Assembly (NCBI RefSeq): GCF_024623785.1
Contig: NZ_JANKBZ010000022.1
Location: forward strand, 1 to 64,000
From: Archangium lipolyticum
GTDB taxonomy: Bacteria > Myxococcota > Myxococcia > Myxococcales > Myxococcaceae
Length of the DNA stretch: 64,000 nt
Direction: 5' to 3'
Below the pieces are notes generated by a model, which worked only from the letters and a program-made list of their open reading frames with translations, had not been told where the DNA came from and did not search any database. This document shows, in pieces, positions 41,029 to 50,601 of this stretch; the stretch's first letter is position 1, and each line of letters begins with the position of its first letter. The translations under genes and the position numbers were made by a program.

Positions 41029-41889
41029 CTAGCCCTGGCCCCCGGCCGCGCTCTTGTCCGGCGCGGCATTCTCGAACTGCGGCGCTTCGTACCAGGGAGT
41101 CCGCAGGAAGGACACCACCTCGCTGGCGTACTCCTCCGGCGCCTCCAGATGCGGAGCATGGCTGCTCCCCTCGAACGTGCGCCTCCACACCACCGGCAGC
41201 TCCGCCGCCATCCGCCGAGCGATCTGCGTGAACTTCTCGTCCAACGCCCCCGTCAGCAGCAGCGTCGGCAGCCGCTGGCGCTGCAGCTCCGGCCAGTAGT
41301 CCGGCTGCACGCCCAGACCCAGGCACTCCAGCGCCCCCACCAGCCCCTCCACCGTGCACGCGCGCCGCCGGGACCGCAGCACCTCCTGCTGCTCGGCGGG
41401 CAGGTTGCGCAGCCCCGCGAAGATCGGCTGCGACTCCCAATGCGCCACGAACGCCTCCACGCCCTTCTGCCGGATGAAGGTCGCCAGGTTCGCGTCCTTC
41501 GCCCTCCGCTCCGTCCGCTCCTGGCGCCGGTGCAACCCGGGCGAGCCGCTCTCCATGATCAGCCGCCCGAAGCGCTCGGGCTTCGTCAGCGCCGCGGCCA
41601 GCGCGAACCGCGCTCCCTGCGAATACCCCAGCAGGTTCGCCGTCGGCACCTTCAGCTCGTCCAGCACTCCGAACAACGCCTCCACCGTCTCCAGGAAGCC
41701 GTCCCGCCCCGTCCTCGAGGGCAGCGGCGTCTCTCCATGGCCCGGCAGATCCACCGCGATGGCCCGCACCTGCTCGCTCAGCAGCGGACGCAGGTGATCG
41801 AACGAGGAGCGATTCCCCGTGAATCCGTGCAGGAGGAGGAGCGGGTATTTGCCCTCTCCCCAGGTCTCGTACGCCAGCTTCAGAGCCAT
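41029..41889 (-). CDS. menH: SHCHC synthase, alpha/beta hydrolase
   Basis: This 286-residue hydrolase-fold protein has an oxyanion region LLLHGFTGNRSSFDHL, a nucleophile elbow LLGYSQGARFAL with the Ser, and a late Asp/His (TGALDEKF, SSHAPHLEAP). MenH removes pyruvate from SEPHCHC. Its position between menD and menA supports that call over a general esterase. The ATG at 41889 overlaps the end of menD by 10 bp. The C-terminal tail (about 25 residues, Ala/Pro-rich) is longer than usual. Confidence 0.9.
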   Translation of the reverse strand: MALKLAYETWGEGKYPLLLLHGFTGNRSSFDHLRPLLSEQVRAIAVDLPGHGETPLPSRTGRDGFLETVEALFGVLDELKVPTANLLGYSQGARFALAAALTKPERFGRLIMESGSPGLHRRQERTERRAKDANLATFIRQKGVEAFVAHWESQPIFAGLRNLPAEQQEVLRSRRRACTVEGLVGALECLGLGVQPDYWPELQRQRLPTLLLTGALDEKFTQIARRMAAELPVVWRRTFEGSSHAPHLEAPEEYASEVVSFLRTPWYEAPQFENAAPDKSAAGGQG

Positions 41890-43649
41890 GGGCCTTCTCC
41901 CAGTGAGACAGCCATCCTCGCGAAGAGCTGCCGGTGCAGATCCACGTTCTTCGTGCGCTCCGCCACCTTCACCTCGATGAGGTGCAGGCCGCCCTTGAGC
42001 CCCTCGGCCACCGCCGCCCTCAGGGCCGCCGGCGAGTCCGGGCGCTTGAAGCGCGTCTGGTAGAGCGCGGCCGCGTGCGACAGGTCCACGCCATGCGGCG
42101 TGCCCCACAACGGCTCGTAGTGCTTCTGGGCCGCCTCGGCCTGCGCGATGGGAAGGAAGGAGAAGATGCCTCCCCCGTCGTTGTTCACCACCACCACCGT
42201 CAGGGGCACCCCGCTCCGCCGCGCCGTGAGCAGCCCGCCCACGTCGTGCAGGAAGGCCAGGTCGCCCGTGAGCAGCACCGTGGGACGCGCCGAGACCGCG
42301 GCCACCCCCAGTGCGCTCGAGATGATTCCATCGATGCCGTTGGCGCCCCGGTTGGCCAGCACCCGGAGCCGCCGGCCCATCGACGGCGCGAAGGCGTCCA
42401 CGTCGCGGATGGGCATGCTGCTGGACACGAAGAGGTTCGCCCCGTCCGGCAGCGCCGCCACCACGTCGTGCGCGATCCGCATCTCCGTGAGCGAGGGATC
42501 CTCCGAGAACGCCGACTCCAGCGCCGCCCGCGTCCACTGCTCGGCCCACAGGAAGCTGCGCGCCCACGGGCCCAGGCCCCGCGAGAGCCCCTTGCCCAGC
42601 GCCTCGCAGGCCGCCACCGCCGAGCCCTCCACCACCCGTGACGCCCGGTGGGCCGGATCGAAGAGCCCTCCCTCGTCGCTGAAGAGCACCACCTCCGCGC
42701 CCGAGCCGTCGATCCACGCCTGCGGCCCCTTGGGCGTCAGGCCCCCGCCGAAGCGCAGCACCAGCTCCGGCCGGTGCGCCTTGGCGAAGGGCTCGTGCCG
42801 CAGCATCGCGTCATAGAGCGACACCGTGGCCGGGCCGCCGCCATAGCGCGCCTGCGAGGTGGCCTCGGCCAGCACCGGATAGCCCGTGGCCTCGGCCAGC
42901 GAGGCGATCGCCTCCGCGAAACCGTCGTTCTCGTCCCGGGGGCCGCAGACGATGACGCCGCGCTCGACGTCCGCCACCCGGGCACGCACCTGCTCCAGCA
43001 CCTGGGGGTCCGGCTGGCGCGTCGGCGGAACGATGCGCGTGAGCGGCGCCCCCTTCCGCCCCTCCCGGGCCAGCGCGGAGAGGTGCTCCGCGTCGAAGTC
43101 CTCCGCCGTGGGCGCGAGCGGCTCGCGGAACTGCATGTTGAGGTGCACCGTGCCCCTCGGGGCCCGCGAGGCCTGGCTCACGGCCCGCGCCACCGTGGCG
43201 CGCAGGTGCACCAGCGCCGCGTCGCTCGCCTCCGGCAGCCCCACGTCCGCGAACAGCCGCGCGAACTCCCCGAAGAACCTCCCCTGGGGCACCGTCTGTG
43301 GCGCGCCCCACCCTTGCAGCTCCAACGGCCGGTCCGCAGTCAGCACCACCAGCGGCACCTGCGACATGGCCGCTTCGATCACCGCCGGGTAGAAGTGCGC
43401 GCCCGCCGTTCCGCTCGTGGCCACCAGCACCGCGGGCGCACGCGACTGCTTGGCCAGCCCCAGGGCGAAGAAGCCCGCGCTGCGCTCGTCGATGACGGAC
43501 CAGGTCCGAAGCCCCTGGGTCCTCACACACGCGAGCGCCAGGGGAGAGGAACGCGAGCCCGGGCAGACCACCGCGTGCCGCACGCCTCCGCGAACCAGCT
43601 CCTCCAACACCGCCCGCGCCCAGAGCTGGTTCAAGTTGGCGTCAGACAT
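41880..43649 (-). CDS. menD: SEPHCHC synthase (MenD)
   Basis: This 589-residue thiamine-diphosphate enzyme has the N-terminal substrate loop CPGSRSSPLALA, the catalytic-type Glu region VIDERSAGFFALG, and a ThDP motif (GDLAFLHDVGG ... NNDGGGIFSF). It adds a 2-oxoglutarate-derived unit to isochorismate, the first committed step of menaquinone synthesis. Overlaps with menF (8 bp) and menH (10 bp) show tight coupling. Confidence 0.97.
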   Translation of the reverse strand: MSDANLNQLWARAVLEELVRGGVRHAVVCPGSRSSPLALACVRTQGLRTWSVIDERSAGFFALGLAKQSRAPAVLVATSGTAGAHFYPAVIEAAMSQVPLVVLTADRPLELQGWGAPQTVPQGRFFGEFARLFADVGLPEASDAALVHLRATVARAVSQASRAPRGTVHLNMQFREPLAPTAEDFDAEHLSALAREGRKGAPLTRIVPPTRQPDPQVLEQVRARVADVERGVIVCGPRDENDGFAEAIASLAEATGYPVLAEATSQARYGGGPATVSLYDAMLRHEPFAKAHRPELVLRFGGGLTPKGPQAWIDGSGAEVVLFSDEGGLFDPAHRASRVVEGSAVAACEALGKGLSRGLGPWARSFLWAEQWTRAALESAFSEDPSLTEMRIAHDVVAALPDGANLFVSSSMPIRDVDAFAPSMGRRLRVLANRGANGIDGIISSALGVAAVSARPTVLLTGDLAFLHDVGGLLTARRSGVPLTVVVVNNDGGGIFSFLPIAQAEAAQKHYEPLWGTPHGVDLSHAAALYQTRFKRPDSPAALRAAVAEGLKGGLHLIEVKVAERTKNVDLHRQLFARMAVSLGEGPWL

Positions 43650-44943
43650 GTCCTCCTCCGAGGGCCCTGAGCATGGCCAGGCTCTTCATCTCCGTCTCGC
43701 GCCATTCCGATTCGGCGCTTGAGCCCGCCACGATACCAGCACCCACGAAGAGTCGTGCCTTTGATTCCTTTACCCGCGCCGAGCGCAGCGCCACCATCTG
43801 ATGCGCCCGCCCGAGTCCTACCCAGCCAACCGGTCCCGCGTACCAGCCGCGATCCAGCGCCTCGTGCTCGAGCAGGAACTCCAGTGCGTGCTCCCGCGGC
43901 GTTCCACCCACCGCTGGTGTGGGGTGCAGCGCCGCCACCAGCTCGGCCACCCCCACCCCCTCGCGCAGCTCGGCGCGGATGCCCGTGCGCAGGTGCACCA
44001 CGTTCCTCAACGGGAGCAGCGCCGGCTCCGCGTCCGCCTCGACGCGCTCGGCCAGCGGCTTGAGCGCCTTGAGGATGTAGCGCACCACCGTCTCGTGCTC
44101 GCGCCGGTCCTTGTCGCTCGCCTCCAGCGAGCCGGCCTGCGCGGGCGGAGCGGAGCCCGCGAGCGCCTCCGTCTCCAACCGGCGCCCCTCCACCCGGCAC
44201 AGCGTCTCCGGCGTGGCTCCCAGGAAGGCCGTCCCGTCCGGCGCCCGGAAGAGGAAGGTGGCGCAGCGCGGGTTCTGCTCGCGCAGCCGGGCCAGCACGT
44301 CCACCCGATCGAAGACGCGCTCGCCCTCCACCTCCACCGCCCGCGCCATCACCACCTTCTGGAGACCCCCGGCGTTGATCGTCTCCACCGCGCGCACCAC
44401 GCGCCCCTCGAAGTCCGGCCGCGACGAAGACAGCTTCAGATTCTGGGGCCCACCGGTGGGGTGACGGTACCCGGCCGGGAAGGCCGCGCCCACCCGCGCC
44501 AGCCGCGAGCGCAACACGTCCTCGGCCCCGGGGCCCTCGTGCGCGAAGGCCGCCGCGAGCAGGCCCGTGCCCTCGCGCCACACCACCACCTCCGGCAGCG
44601 TCCACCGGCCGAAGCCGAACGGCACCCAGCCCTCGTCCCCGCCCACCGCCGAGAAGCGCATGCCGCCGAACCAGGGGCCCGGCAACGCGGACGGCGCCTC
44701 GCCCAGCCACCGCATGGAATCCGGCGCGGAGATCGCCTTCAACACCGCCTGGGCCTGCGCGGCGCTCCCGGCCTCCACCGCCGACGCCTCGCCCCACCCC
44801 GCCACCGCCTCCCGTGCGAGCGGACGCTCCCAGTACACGGAAGGCTCTCCCAACACCTCCGCACCCGCGAGCGGATCCACCGCGGCCAGGGGCATCACCC
44901 CCGCCACCCAGCGGCCTCCCTCAACGGGTCCGAGCGTCGTCAT
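43642..44943 (-). CDS. menF: Isochorismate synthase
   Basis: This 433-residue chorismate-utilising enzyme has a C-terminal chorismate-binding domain with LQKVVMARAVEV, FLFRAPDGTAFLGATPETL, LAGSAPPA, KDRREHETVV and VGWVGLGRAHQM. It converts chorismate to isochorismate for MenD. It heads the men operon and faces the aro operon across 132 bp, so supply and use of chorismate may be regulated together. Other members of the family (EntC, PchA) are less likely given the men context. Confidence 0.94.
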   Translation of the reverse strand: MTTLGPVEGGRWVAGVMPLAAVDPLAGAEVLGEPSVYWERPLAREAVAGWGEASAVEAGSAAQAQAVLKAISAPDSMRWLGEAPSALPGPWFGGMRFSAVGGDEGWVPFGFGRWTLPEVVVWREGTGLLAAAFAHEGPGAEDVLRSRLARVGAAFPAGYRHPTGGPQNLKLSSSRPDFEGRVVRAVETINAGGLQKVVMARAVEVEGERVFDRVDVLARLREQNPRCATFLFRAPDGTAFLGATPETLCRVEGRRLETEALAGSAPPAQAGSLEASDKDRREHETVVRYILKALKPLAERVEADAEPALLPLRNVVHLRTGIRAELREGVGVAELVAALHPTPAVGGTPREHALEFLLEHEALDRGWYAGPVGWVGLGRAHQMVALRSARVKESKARLFVGAGIVAGSSAESEWRETEMKSLAMLRALGGGHV

Positions 44944-44996
44944 CAGCGGTCCTCATAAGAAGAGGTCCTGCCAGCAGCCGAGGCAGCAACCTCTTG

Positions 44997-45024
44997 TTGT
45001 TCTGTACGGCGGTTTGGCTATACA
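44997..45024 (+). promoter_or_regulatory. Candidate promoter of the aro operon
   Basis: TTGTTC (44997) and TATACA (45019) are 16 bp apart. An alternative -35 box TTGTTG at 44994 has 19-bp spacing. The segment is the most AT-rich part of the men-aro intergenic region. Confidence 0.5.
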
Positions 45025-45075
45025 AGCATCACGGGGTTCAAAACAACGTGAACTCCACATGGGACGGAGGCGCCC

Positions 45076-45968
<893 letters not shown>

Positions 45969-45972
<4 letters not shown>

Positions 45973-46658
45973 GCACCGAAGTCCGTCAGATGTTCTCCTC
46001 CATCGCCACGCGCTACGACGTGACGAACGAGGTCCTGTCGTTCGGCATCCACCGGCTGTGGCGGCGCACGGCCGTGCGGCTCAGCGGCGCAAAGGAGGGC
46101 AGCGCCGTCCTCGACTGCGCCACCGGTACCGGAGACCTGGCGCTGGCCTTCAAGCGCAAGGTGGGCGCTTCTGGCCGCGTGATGGGCACCGACTTCTGCA
46201 AGGAGATGCTGGACAGCGCTCCCGCCAAGGCCGCTCGCGAGGGGCTCCAGGTCGAGTTCCAGGTGGCCGATGCCATGGACCTCCCCTTCGCGGACGACAG
46301 CTTCGACGTGGCCTCCATCGCCTTCGGCATCCGCAACGTGGATGACCCGGTGAAGTGCCTCAAGGAGATGGCCCGCGTGGTGCGCCCCGGCGGCCGCGTG
46401 GTGGTGCTCGAGTTCGGCCAGCCCACCGGCTTCTTCGGCGCCCTCTTCCGTATGTACAGCAAGGTGATCATGCCCGCCATCGGTGGCCTGCTCACCGGCA
46501 ACCGCGCCGCCTACGAGTACCTCCCCCGCACCTCGGCCGCCTTCCCGGCCGGTGACAGGTTCCTCGCCCTGATGGATCAGGCCGGCGCCTACAAGGAGCG
46601 AGTGGCCCACCCGATGACGTTTGGCACATCCTACGTCTATGTCGGGACCGTCCGCTGA
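45969..46658 (+). CDS. ubiE: Demethylmenaquinone methyltransferase (MenG/UbiE)
   Basis: This 229-residue SAM enzyme has the UbiE start [25 protein letters not shown], the SAM motif [14 protein letters not shown], and [16 protein letters not shown]. It performs the last methylation of menaquinone. It overlaps aroF (ATGA) and is thus a menaquinone gene embedded in the aromatic operon, opposite the other men genes. A dual UbiE role is unneeded, as no ubiquinone genes other than the Coq4-like one are visible. Confidence 0.96.
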
Positions 46659-47244
46659 TCTGAAACATCCGCTCGTCGAGCGGATCCTCGAGGCCGTGGA
46701 TCCGCGGCTCGCGCCCGGGCTGCGGGAAGAGCTCGCACGGCCCGGCCCCAGCCGGCTTCCCGCGCCGGGCCAGACCGTCGCCATCGGCGGTCACCGCGCC
46801 GCGGGCAAGTCGCGGCTGCTCCCCCTGGTGAGCGCCCTGCTGGGCCGGCCGGGGTTGGACCTCGACGTCGAGCTCGAGCGCCGCTCGGGCCGCTCGCTGC
46901 GCGACTGGGTCGCCGAGGATCCCACCGCGTTCCGCTCCGCCGAGCGAACCCTCTTCCTGGAGCTGCCTCCCGGGAGCCTGGTCGCCGTGGGGGGTGGATT
47001 CCTCTCGAACCACGCGGAGGCGCTCGCTCCCTGTTACACCCTGCTCGTGCCCGTCTCCTTCGAGACCTACCGCGAGCGCCTCCTCGCCGATACCTCCCGC
47101 CCCCGGCTGCGCCCCGGCATGTCCCTGGAGGAGGAGCTCAGCTCCGTCTACCACCAGCGCACGGTGCTCCACGCCCGCGTCCCCACCGTGAGCCTCGTCG
47201 AGCTCCTCCGCGCCTTCGTCTCCCCCGGGAGTAGTCAGCCATGA
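46639..47244 (+). CDS. aroK: Shikimate kinase-like protein
   Basis: This 201-residue protein has a P-loop GGHRAAGKSR, an Asp-rich substrate motif (GLDLDVELERR), VAVGGGF and the lid-like region TSRPRLRPGMS. It would phosphorylate shikimate. An N-terminal extension of about 45 residues precedes the P-loop and is unusual for AroK; a helical N-terminal domain of this kind occurs in some longer forms. It overlaps ubiE by 20 bp and the aroDE gene by the ATGA pattern. Confidence 0.85.
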   Translation: MSGPSADLKHPLVERILEAVDPRLAPGLREELARPGPSRLPAPGQTVAIGGHRAAGKSRLLPLVSALLGRPGLDLDVELERRSGRSLRDWVAEDPTAFRSAERTLFLELPPGSLVAVGGGFLSNHAEALAPCYTLLVPVSFETYRERLLADTSRPRLRPGMSLEEELSSVYHQRTVLHARVPTVSLVELLRAFVSPGSSQP

Positions 47245-48518
47245 GGACGGCCCGCCGCGTCGTTACCCTCCCCCCGACCCTCCGCGGTCCCGAAGCGCTC
47301 CGCTTCGCCACCGAGGCCCGGAGCCGTGGAGCGGAAGTGCTGGAGGTGCGCACGGACCTGCACCCCGCCGAGGCCGTGGACGCGGCGGCGCTGGCAGGAG
47401 TGATGGAGCTGCTCGTGTCCGAGCGCGGGACGCCCCTGCCTCCGGCGTGGGTGGCCGCCGCGCGGTGGGTGGATCGGGATGTCGTCCACGCGGGCGAGCT
47501 GGCCGCGCCCCCCGGGAAGCTGCTGGCCTCGCACCACGCCGAGCGCCCCCTGTCCACCGACGAGGCCCTGCGCCTGTGGGACGTGACCCTCCCGGAGGGC
47601 TCCCTGGTGAAGCATGTCGAGCCGCTCGGGGAGGTGTCCCGGGCTCGGGTCGACGCTTTGTTGGAGACCCAGGCTCGACTGGGGGCCCGTTTCGGGGCGG
47701 AGCGCGTCACCGTGCTCGCGATGGGGCCCGTGGCCCTTCCCGTGCGCGCCGTGCTCGCCCGGCGCAATGTGCTCGATTACGTCGCCGTCGGGGGTGACTG
47801 GAAGGCGGCTCCGGGACAACGGTTGCTCGCGGATGCCTTCCGGGAGGCCCGGTCCCCTCACCCCGTCCCTCTCCCGAGGGGAGAGGGGATGGGGGGGAGA
47901 TTGGGGATTCTGGGGACCGCGATTGCCCACTCGCGCTCGCCCCGCATCCACCTCCAGCCCTTCGACCGCATCGACATCCCCGAGGATGCTCCCGTCGAGG
48001 CGCTCGTGGATGCCCTCCTTCCCCACTACCGCGGCTTCGCCGTCACCAGCCCCTTCAAGATCCGCCTCGCACGGCACACCGGCTCGTCTCTCGATGCCAT
48101 CAATACCCTCGTGCGCCGCCGCGACCGCTGGGAGTCCTTCAACACCGACACCGAGGGCGCTCGCACCGTCCTCGAACGGCTCGGTGCCCGCAAGGCCTTC
48201 GTCCTCGGTGACGGCGGCGCCAGTGCCGCCATCCGCGTCGTGGCCCCCGAGGTCGGCTGCCAGTTGCGCTTCCTCCGCCGAGCCGAAATCTCCGCGCCCC
48301 TCACCGGCCCGGGCATCTGGACCTGGCCCGATCGCGTCACCCCTCCCGATTCCCTTCGTTTCGAGGGTGCTCGCATCGCCGTGATCGCCTACGGTGCACC
48401 CGCGCGACGTATCGCCACCGAAATCATCCGCCGCGGGGGAAGCCCGCTGCTCCTCGGCGCCGCCTGGTTCATCGCCCAGGCCCGCCGGCAGCGAGCCCTC
48501 TGGGAGACCGCAACATGA
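47241..48518 (+). CDS. aroDE: Bifunctional 3-dehydroquinate dehydratase/shikimate dehydrogenase
   Basis: This 425-residue fusion has a type I dehydroquinase half (residues about 1-205) with the catalytic His region LLASHHAE, the Schiff-base Lys probably in SLVKHVEPL, and MGPVALPVR. The second half (from about 222) is shikimate dehydrogenase: TAIAHSRSPRIH, TSPFKIRLA (catalytic Lys), DAINTL, NTDTEG and an NADP motif GDGGASAAI. Fusion of these steps is known in plants and chlamydiae. The linker (HPVPLPRGEGMGG) is encoded by a REP-like repeat. The Lys assignment is by alignment from memory. Confidence 0.9.
   Translation: MRTARRVVTLPPTLRGPEALRFATEARSRGAEVLEVRTDLHPAEAVDAAALAGVMELLVSERGTPLPPAWVAAARWVDRDVVHAGELAAPPGKLLASHHAERPLSTDEALRLWDVTLPEGSLVKHVEPLGEVSRARVDALLETQARLGARFGAERVTVLAMGPVALPVRAVLARRNVLDYVAVGGDWKAAPGQRLLADAFREARSPHPVPLPRGEGMGGRLGILGTAIAHSRSPRIHLQPFDRIDIPEDAPVEALVDALLPHYRGFAVTSPFKIRLARHTGSSLDAINTLVRRRDRWESFNTDTEGARTVLERLGARKAFVLGDGGASAAIRVVAPEVGCQLRFLRRAEISAPLTGPGIWTWPDRVTPPDSLRFEGARIAVIAYGAPARRIATEIIRRGGSPLLLGAAWFIAQARRQRALWETAT
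47853..47897. repeat. REP-like repeat, copy C (inside aroDE)
   Basis: CCCCTCACCCCGTCCCTCTC continues into CCGAGGGGAGAGGGGATGGG, a diverged copy of the dispersed unit. It codes for the linker between the two enzyme halves. Confidence 0.8.
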
Positions 48519-49534
48519 ACACCCTCGGCACCTTGTTCCGCATCACCACCTTCGGCGAGAGCCACGGCCCCGCGCTCGGCACCGTCATCGACGGGTGCCC
48601 CGCGGGCGTTCCCCTGGAGCGTGAATTCATCCAGGCCGCGCTGGATCGCCGCCGTCCCGGCCAGTCCACCATCACCACCGCCCGCGCCGAGCCCGATCAG
48701 GTCGAGATCCTCTCCGGTGTCTTCGAGGGCAAGACGCTCGGCACGCCCCTGGCGGCCATCGTCCGCAACACCAACCAGCGCTCCGGGGACTACGACAAGC
48801 TCAAGACCGAGGACCGTCCCGGCCACGCGGACGCCGTCTGGCGCGAGCGCTTCAAGCACCGCGACCACCGGGGAGGCGGGCGCACCAGCGGCCGCGAGAC
48901 GCTCTGCCGCGTCATCGGTGGCGCCGTCGCCGAGGCCTACCTCGCCCAGGCCTTCCCCTCCATCCGCACCGTCGCCTGGGTGTCGCAGGTGGGCAACCTC
49001 GTCTCCGTCGTGCCCGAGCCCGGCCTCACCCGCGCCATGGTGGATGCGCACCCCACCCGCTGCCCGGACCCGGTGGCTCGCGAGGAGATGTCCAGGCGGA
49101 TCCTCGCCGCCAAGGAGGCCGGTGACAGCCTGGGCGGCAGCATCGACGTCCGCGTGGACGGCCTGCCCGTGGGTCTTGGCGAGCCCATCTTCGGGAAGAT
49201 CAAGGCCCTGCTGGCGCATGCCCTGGGCAGCGTGGGCGCCGTCACCGGCGTCGTCTGGGGCCCGCCGGATCTGCTGGCGCGCATCGAGCAGCCCGGCAGT
49301 GTCTTCCACTCCCAGAAGGACACCTACGGCGGCATCCAGGGCGGTCTGGCCAATGGCGAGCCGTTGGCCCTGCGCGTCTTCTTCAAGCCTCCCGCCACGC
49401 TCGCGGACCATGCCAAGGGCGGGCGACATGACCCGTGCATCATGCCCCGCGCCGTGCCGGTGCTCGAGGCCATGGTCTCCGTCGTCCTGGCCGATCTCAT
49501 CCTGCAGCTGAACGCCCGCCCCCACTCCGCATGA
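48515..49534 (+). CDS. aroC: Chorismate synthase
   Basis: This 339-residue enzyme begins NTLGTLFRITTFGESHGPALG, the family signature with the catalytic His, and has RPGHADAVWRERFKHRDHRGGGRTSGRET. It converts EPSP to chorismate using reduced FMN. It is coupled to aroDE and aroB by 4-bp overlaps. Confidence 0.97.
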   Translation: MNTLGTLFRITTFGESHGPALGTVIDGCPAGVPLEREFIQAALDRRRPGQSTITTARAEPDQVEILSGVFEGKTLGTPLAAIVRNTNQRSGDYDKLKTEDRPGHADAVWRERFKHRDHRGGGRTSGRETLCRVIGGAVAEAYLAQAFPSIRTVAWVSQVGNLVSVVPEPGLTRAMVDAHPTRCPDPVAREEMSRRILAAKEAGDSLGGSIDVRVDGLPVGLGEPIFGKIKALLAHALGSVGAVTGVVWGPPDLLARIEQPGSVFHSQKDTYGGIQGGLANGEPLALRVFFKPPATLADHAKGGRHDPCIMPRAVPVLEAMVSVVLADLILQLNARPHSA

Positions 49535-50601
49535 GCACACTTCCTCCTGGCGCCTACCGCCCCGCGAATGACAAGTGGGGCTCCTTCAAACGCCTGTGCG
49601 CGAGCCTCCCCGAGGGCAGCCTCGCCGTCGTGGATCGCCGCGTTGCGCGCCTGCACCCCACCCTGCTGCCGTCCCTCCAGGCCCGCAAGCCCCGCGCCAT
49701 CGTCCAGCTCACTGGCGGCGAGGTCGCGAAGACCTTCGAGGCCCTGGAGCAGGTGCTGGCCGCGGGCCTGTCGATGCCGCGCTCGGGCACGCTGCTCGCC
49801 GTCGGAGGCGGCACCATCGGTGACGTGAGCACGGTGGCGGCGCACCTGCTCAAGCGCGGCGTGCGGCTCGTGCAGGTGCCCACCACGCTGCTGGCCGCGG
49901 TGGACAGCAGCCTGGGCGGCAAGGGCGCGGTGGACATGACCGTGCGCGGGCGCGTGGTGAAGAACCCGGTGGGCGTCTTCCACTACGCCGAGGAGGCGTG
50001 GCTCTGCCCCGAGCTCTACGCCAGCCTCTCGGAGACGCAGCTGCGCGAGGGCTCGCTGGAGGCCTGGAAGATGGTGGCCAGCCTCGACGCCGAGCTCTTC
50101 CGCGCCTACGCGCGCCGGGCGCCCTCGCTGGAGCGCATGGTGAAGGACGCGCGCCGCCTCAAGGAGTCCGTCTGCGCGAAGGATCCCTACGAGCACGAGG
50201 GCCTGCGGCGGGTGCTCAACTTCGGGCACACCTTCGGCCACGTGCTGGAGAGCGTCTCGCGCTTCGAGCTGTCGCACGGGGACGCGGTGGGGCTCGGCAT
50301 GTTGTGCGCGCTCGACGTGGGCCGCGCCCTGGGCATCACCCCCGATGAGGTGGCGTGGCGGGTCGAGGACGCCCTGCACCAGGGCCCCGGGCTGCTCGGC
50401 CGCGAGCGGACGGCGGAGCTGCTCGCCCGCGCGAAGATCAAGGACGTGGTGGCCCTGCTGGCCGCGGACAAGAAGGCCGGGAGCGCCGGCGAGCTGCGGA
50501 TGGTGTTGCTTACCGACCTGGGTACCTCGGTGGTGCGCGACGTGTCGGCGGAGCAGTGGCGAGCGCTGTGGCCGGCCTGGACCCGAGGGGAACGCCCATG
50601 A
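49531..50601 (+). CDS. aroB: 3-Dehydroquinate synthase
   Basis: This 356-residue enzyme has the NAD motif GGGTIGDVSTVAAHLLKRG, PTTLLAAVDSSLGGKGAVD and the zinc motif NFGHTFGHVLE plus LSHGDAVGLG. The ATG at 49531 overlaps the aroC stop. The N-terminal domain is about ten to twenty residues shorter than in E. coli AroB. Confidence 0.95.
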   Translation: MSTLPPGAYRPANDKWGSFKRLCASLPEGSLAVVDRRVARLHPTLLPSLQARKPRAIVQLTGGEVAKTFEALEQVLAAGLSMPRSGTLLAVGGGTIGDVSTVAAHLLKRGVRLVQVPTTLLAAVDSSLGGKGAVDMTVRGRVVKNPVGVFHYAEEAWLCPELYASLSETQLREGSLEAWKMVASLDAELFRAYARRAPSLERMVKDARRLKESVCAKDPYEHEGLRRVLNFGHTFGHVLESVSRFELSHGDAVGLGMLCALDVGRALGITPDEVAWRVEDALHQGPGLLGRERTAELLARAKIKDVVALLAADKKAGSAGELRMVLLTDLGTSVVRDVSAEQWRALWPAWTRGERP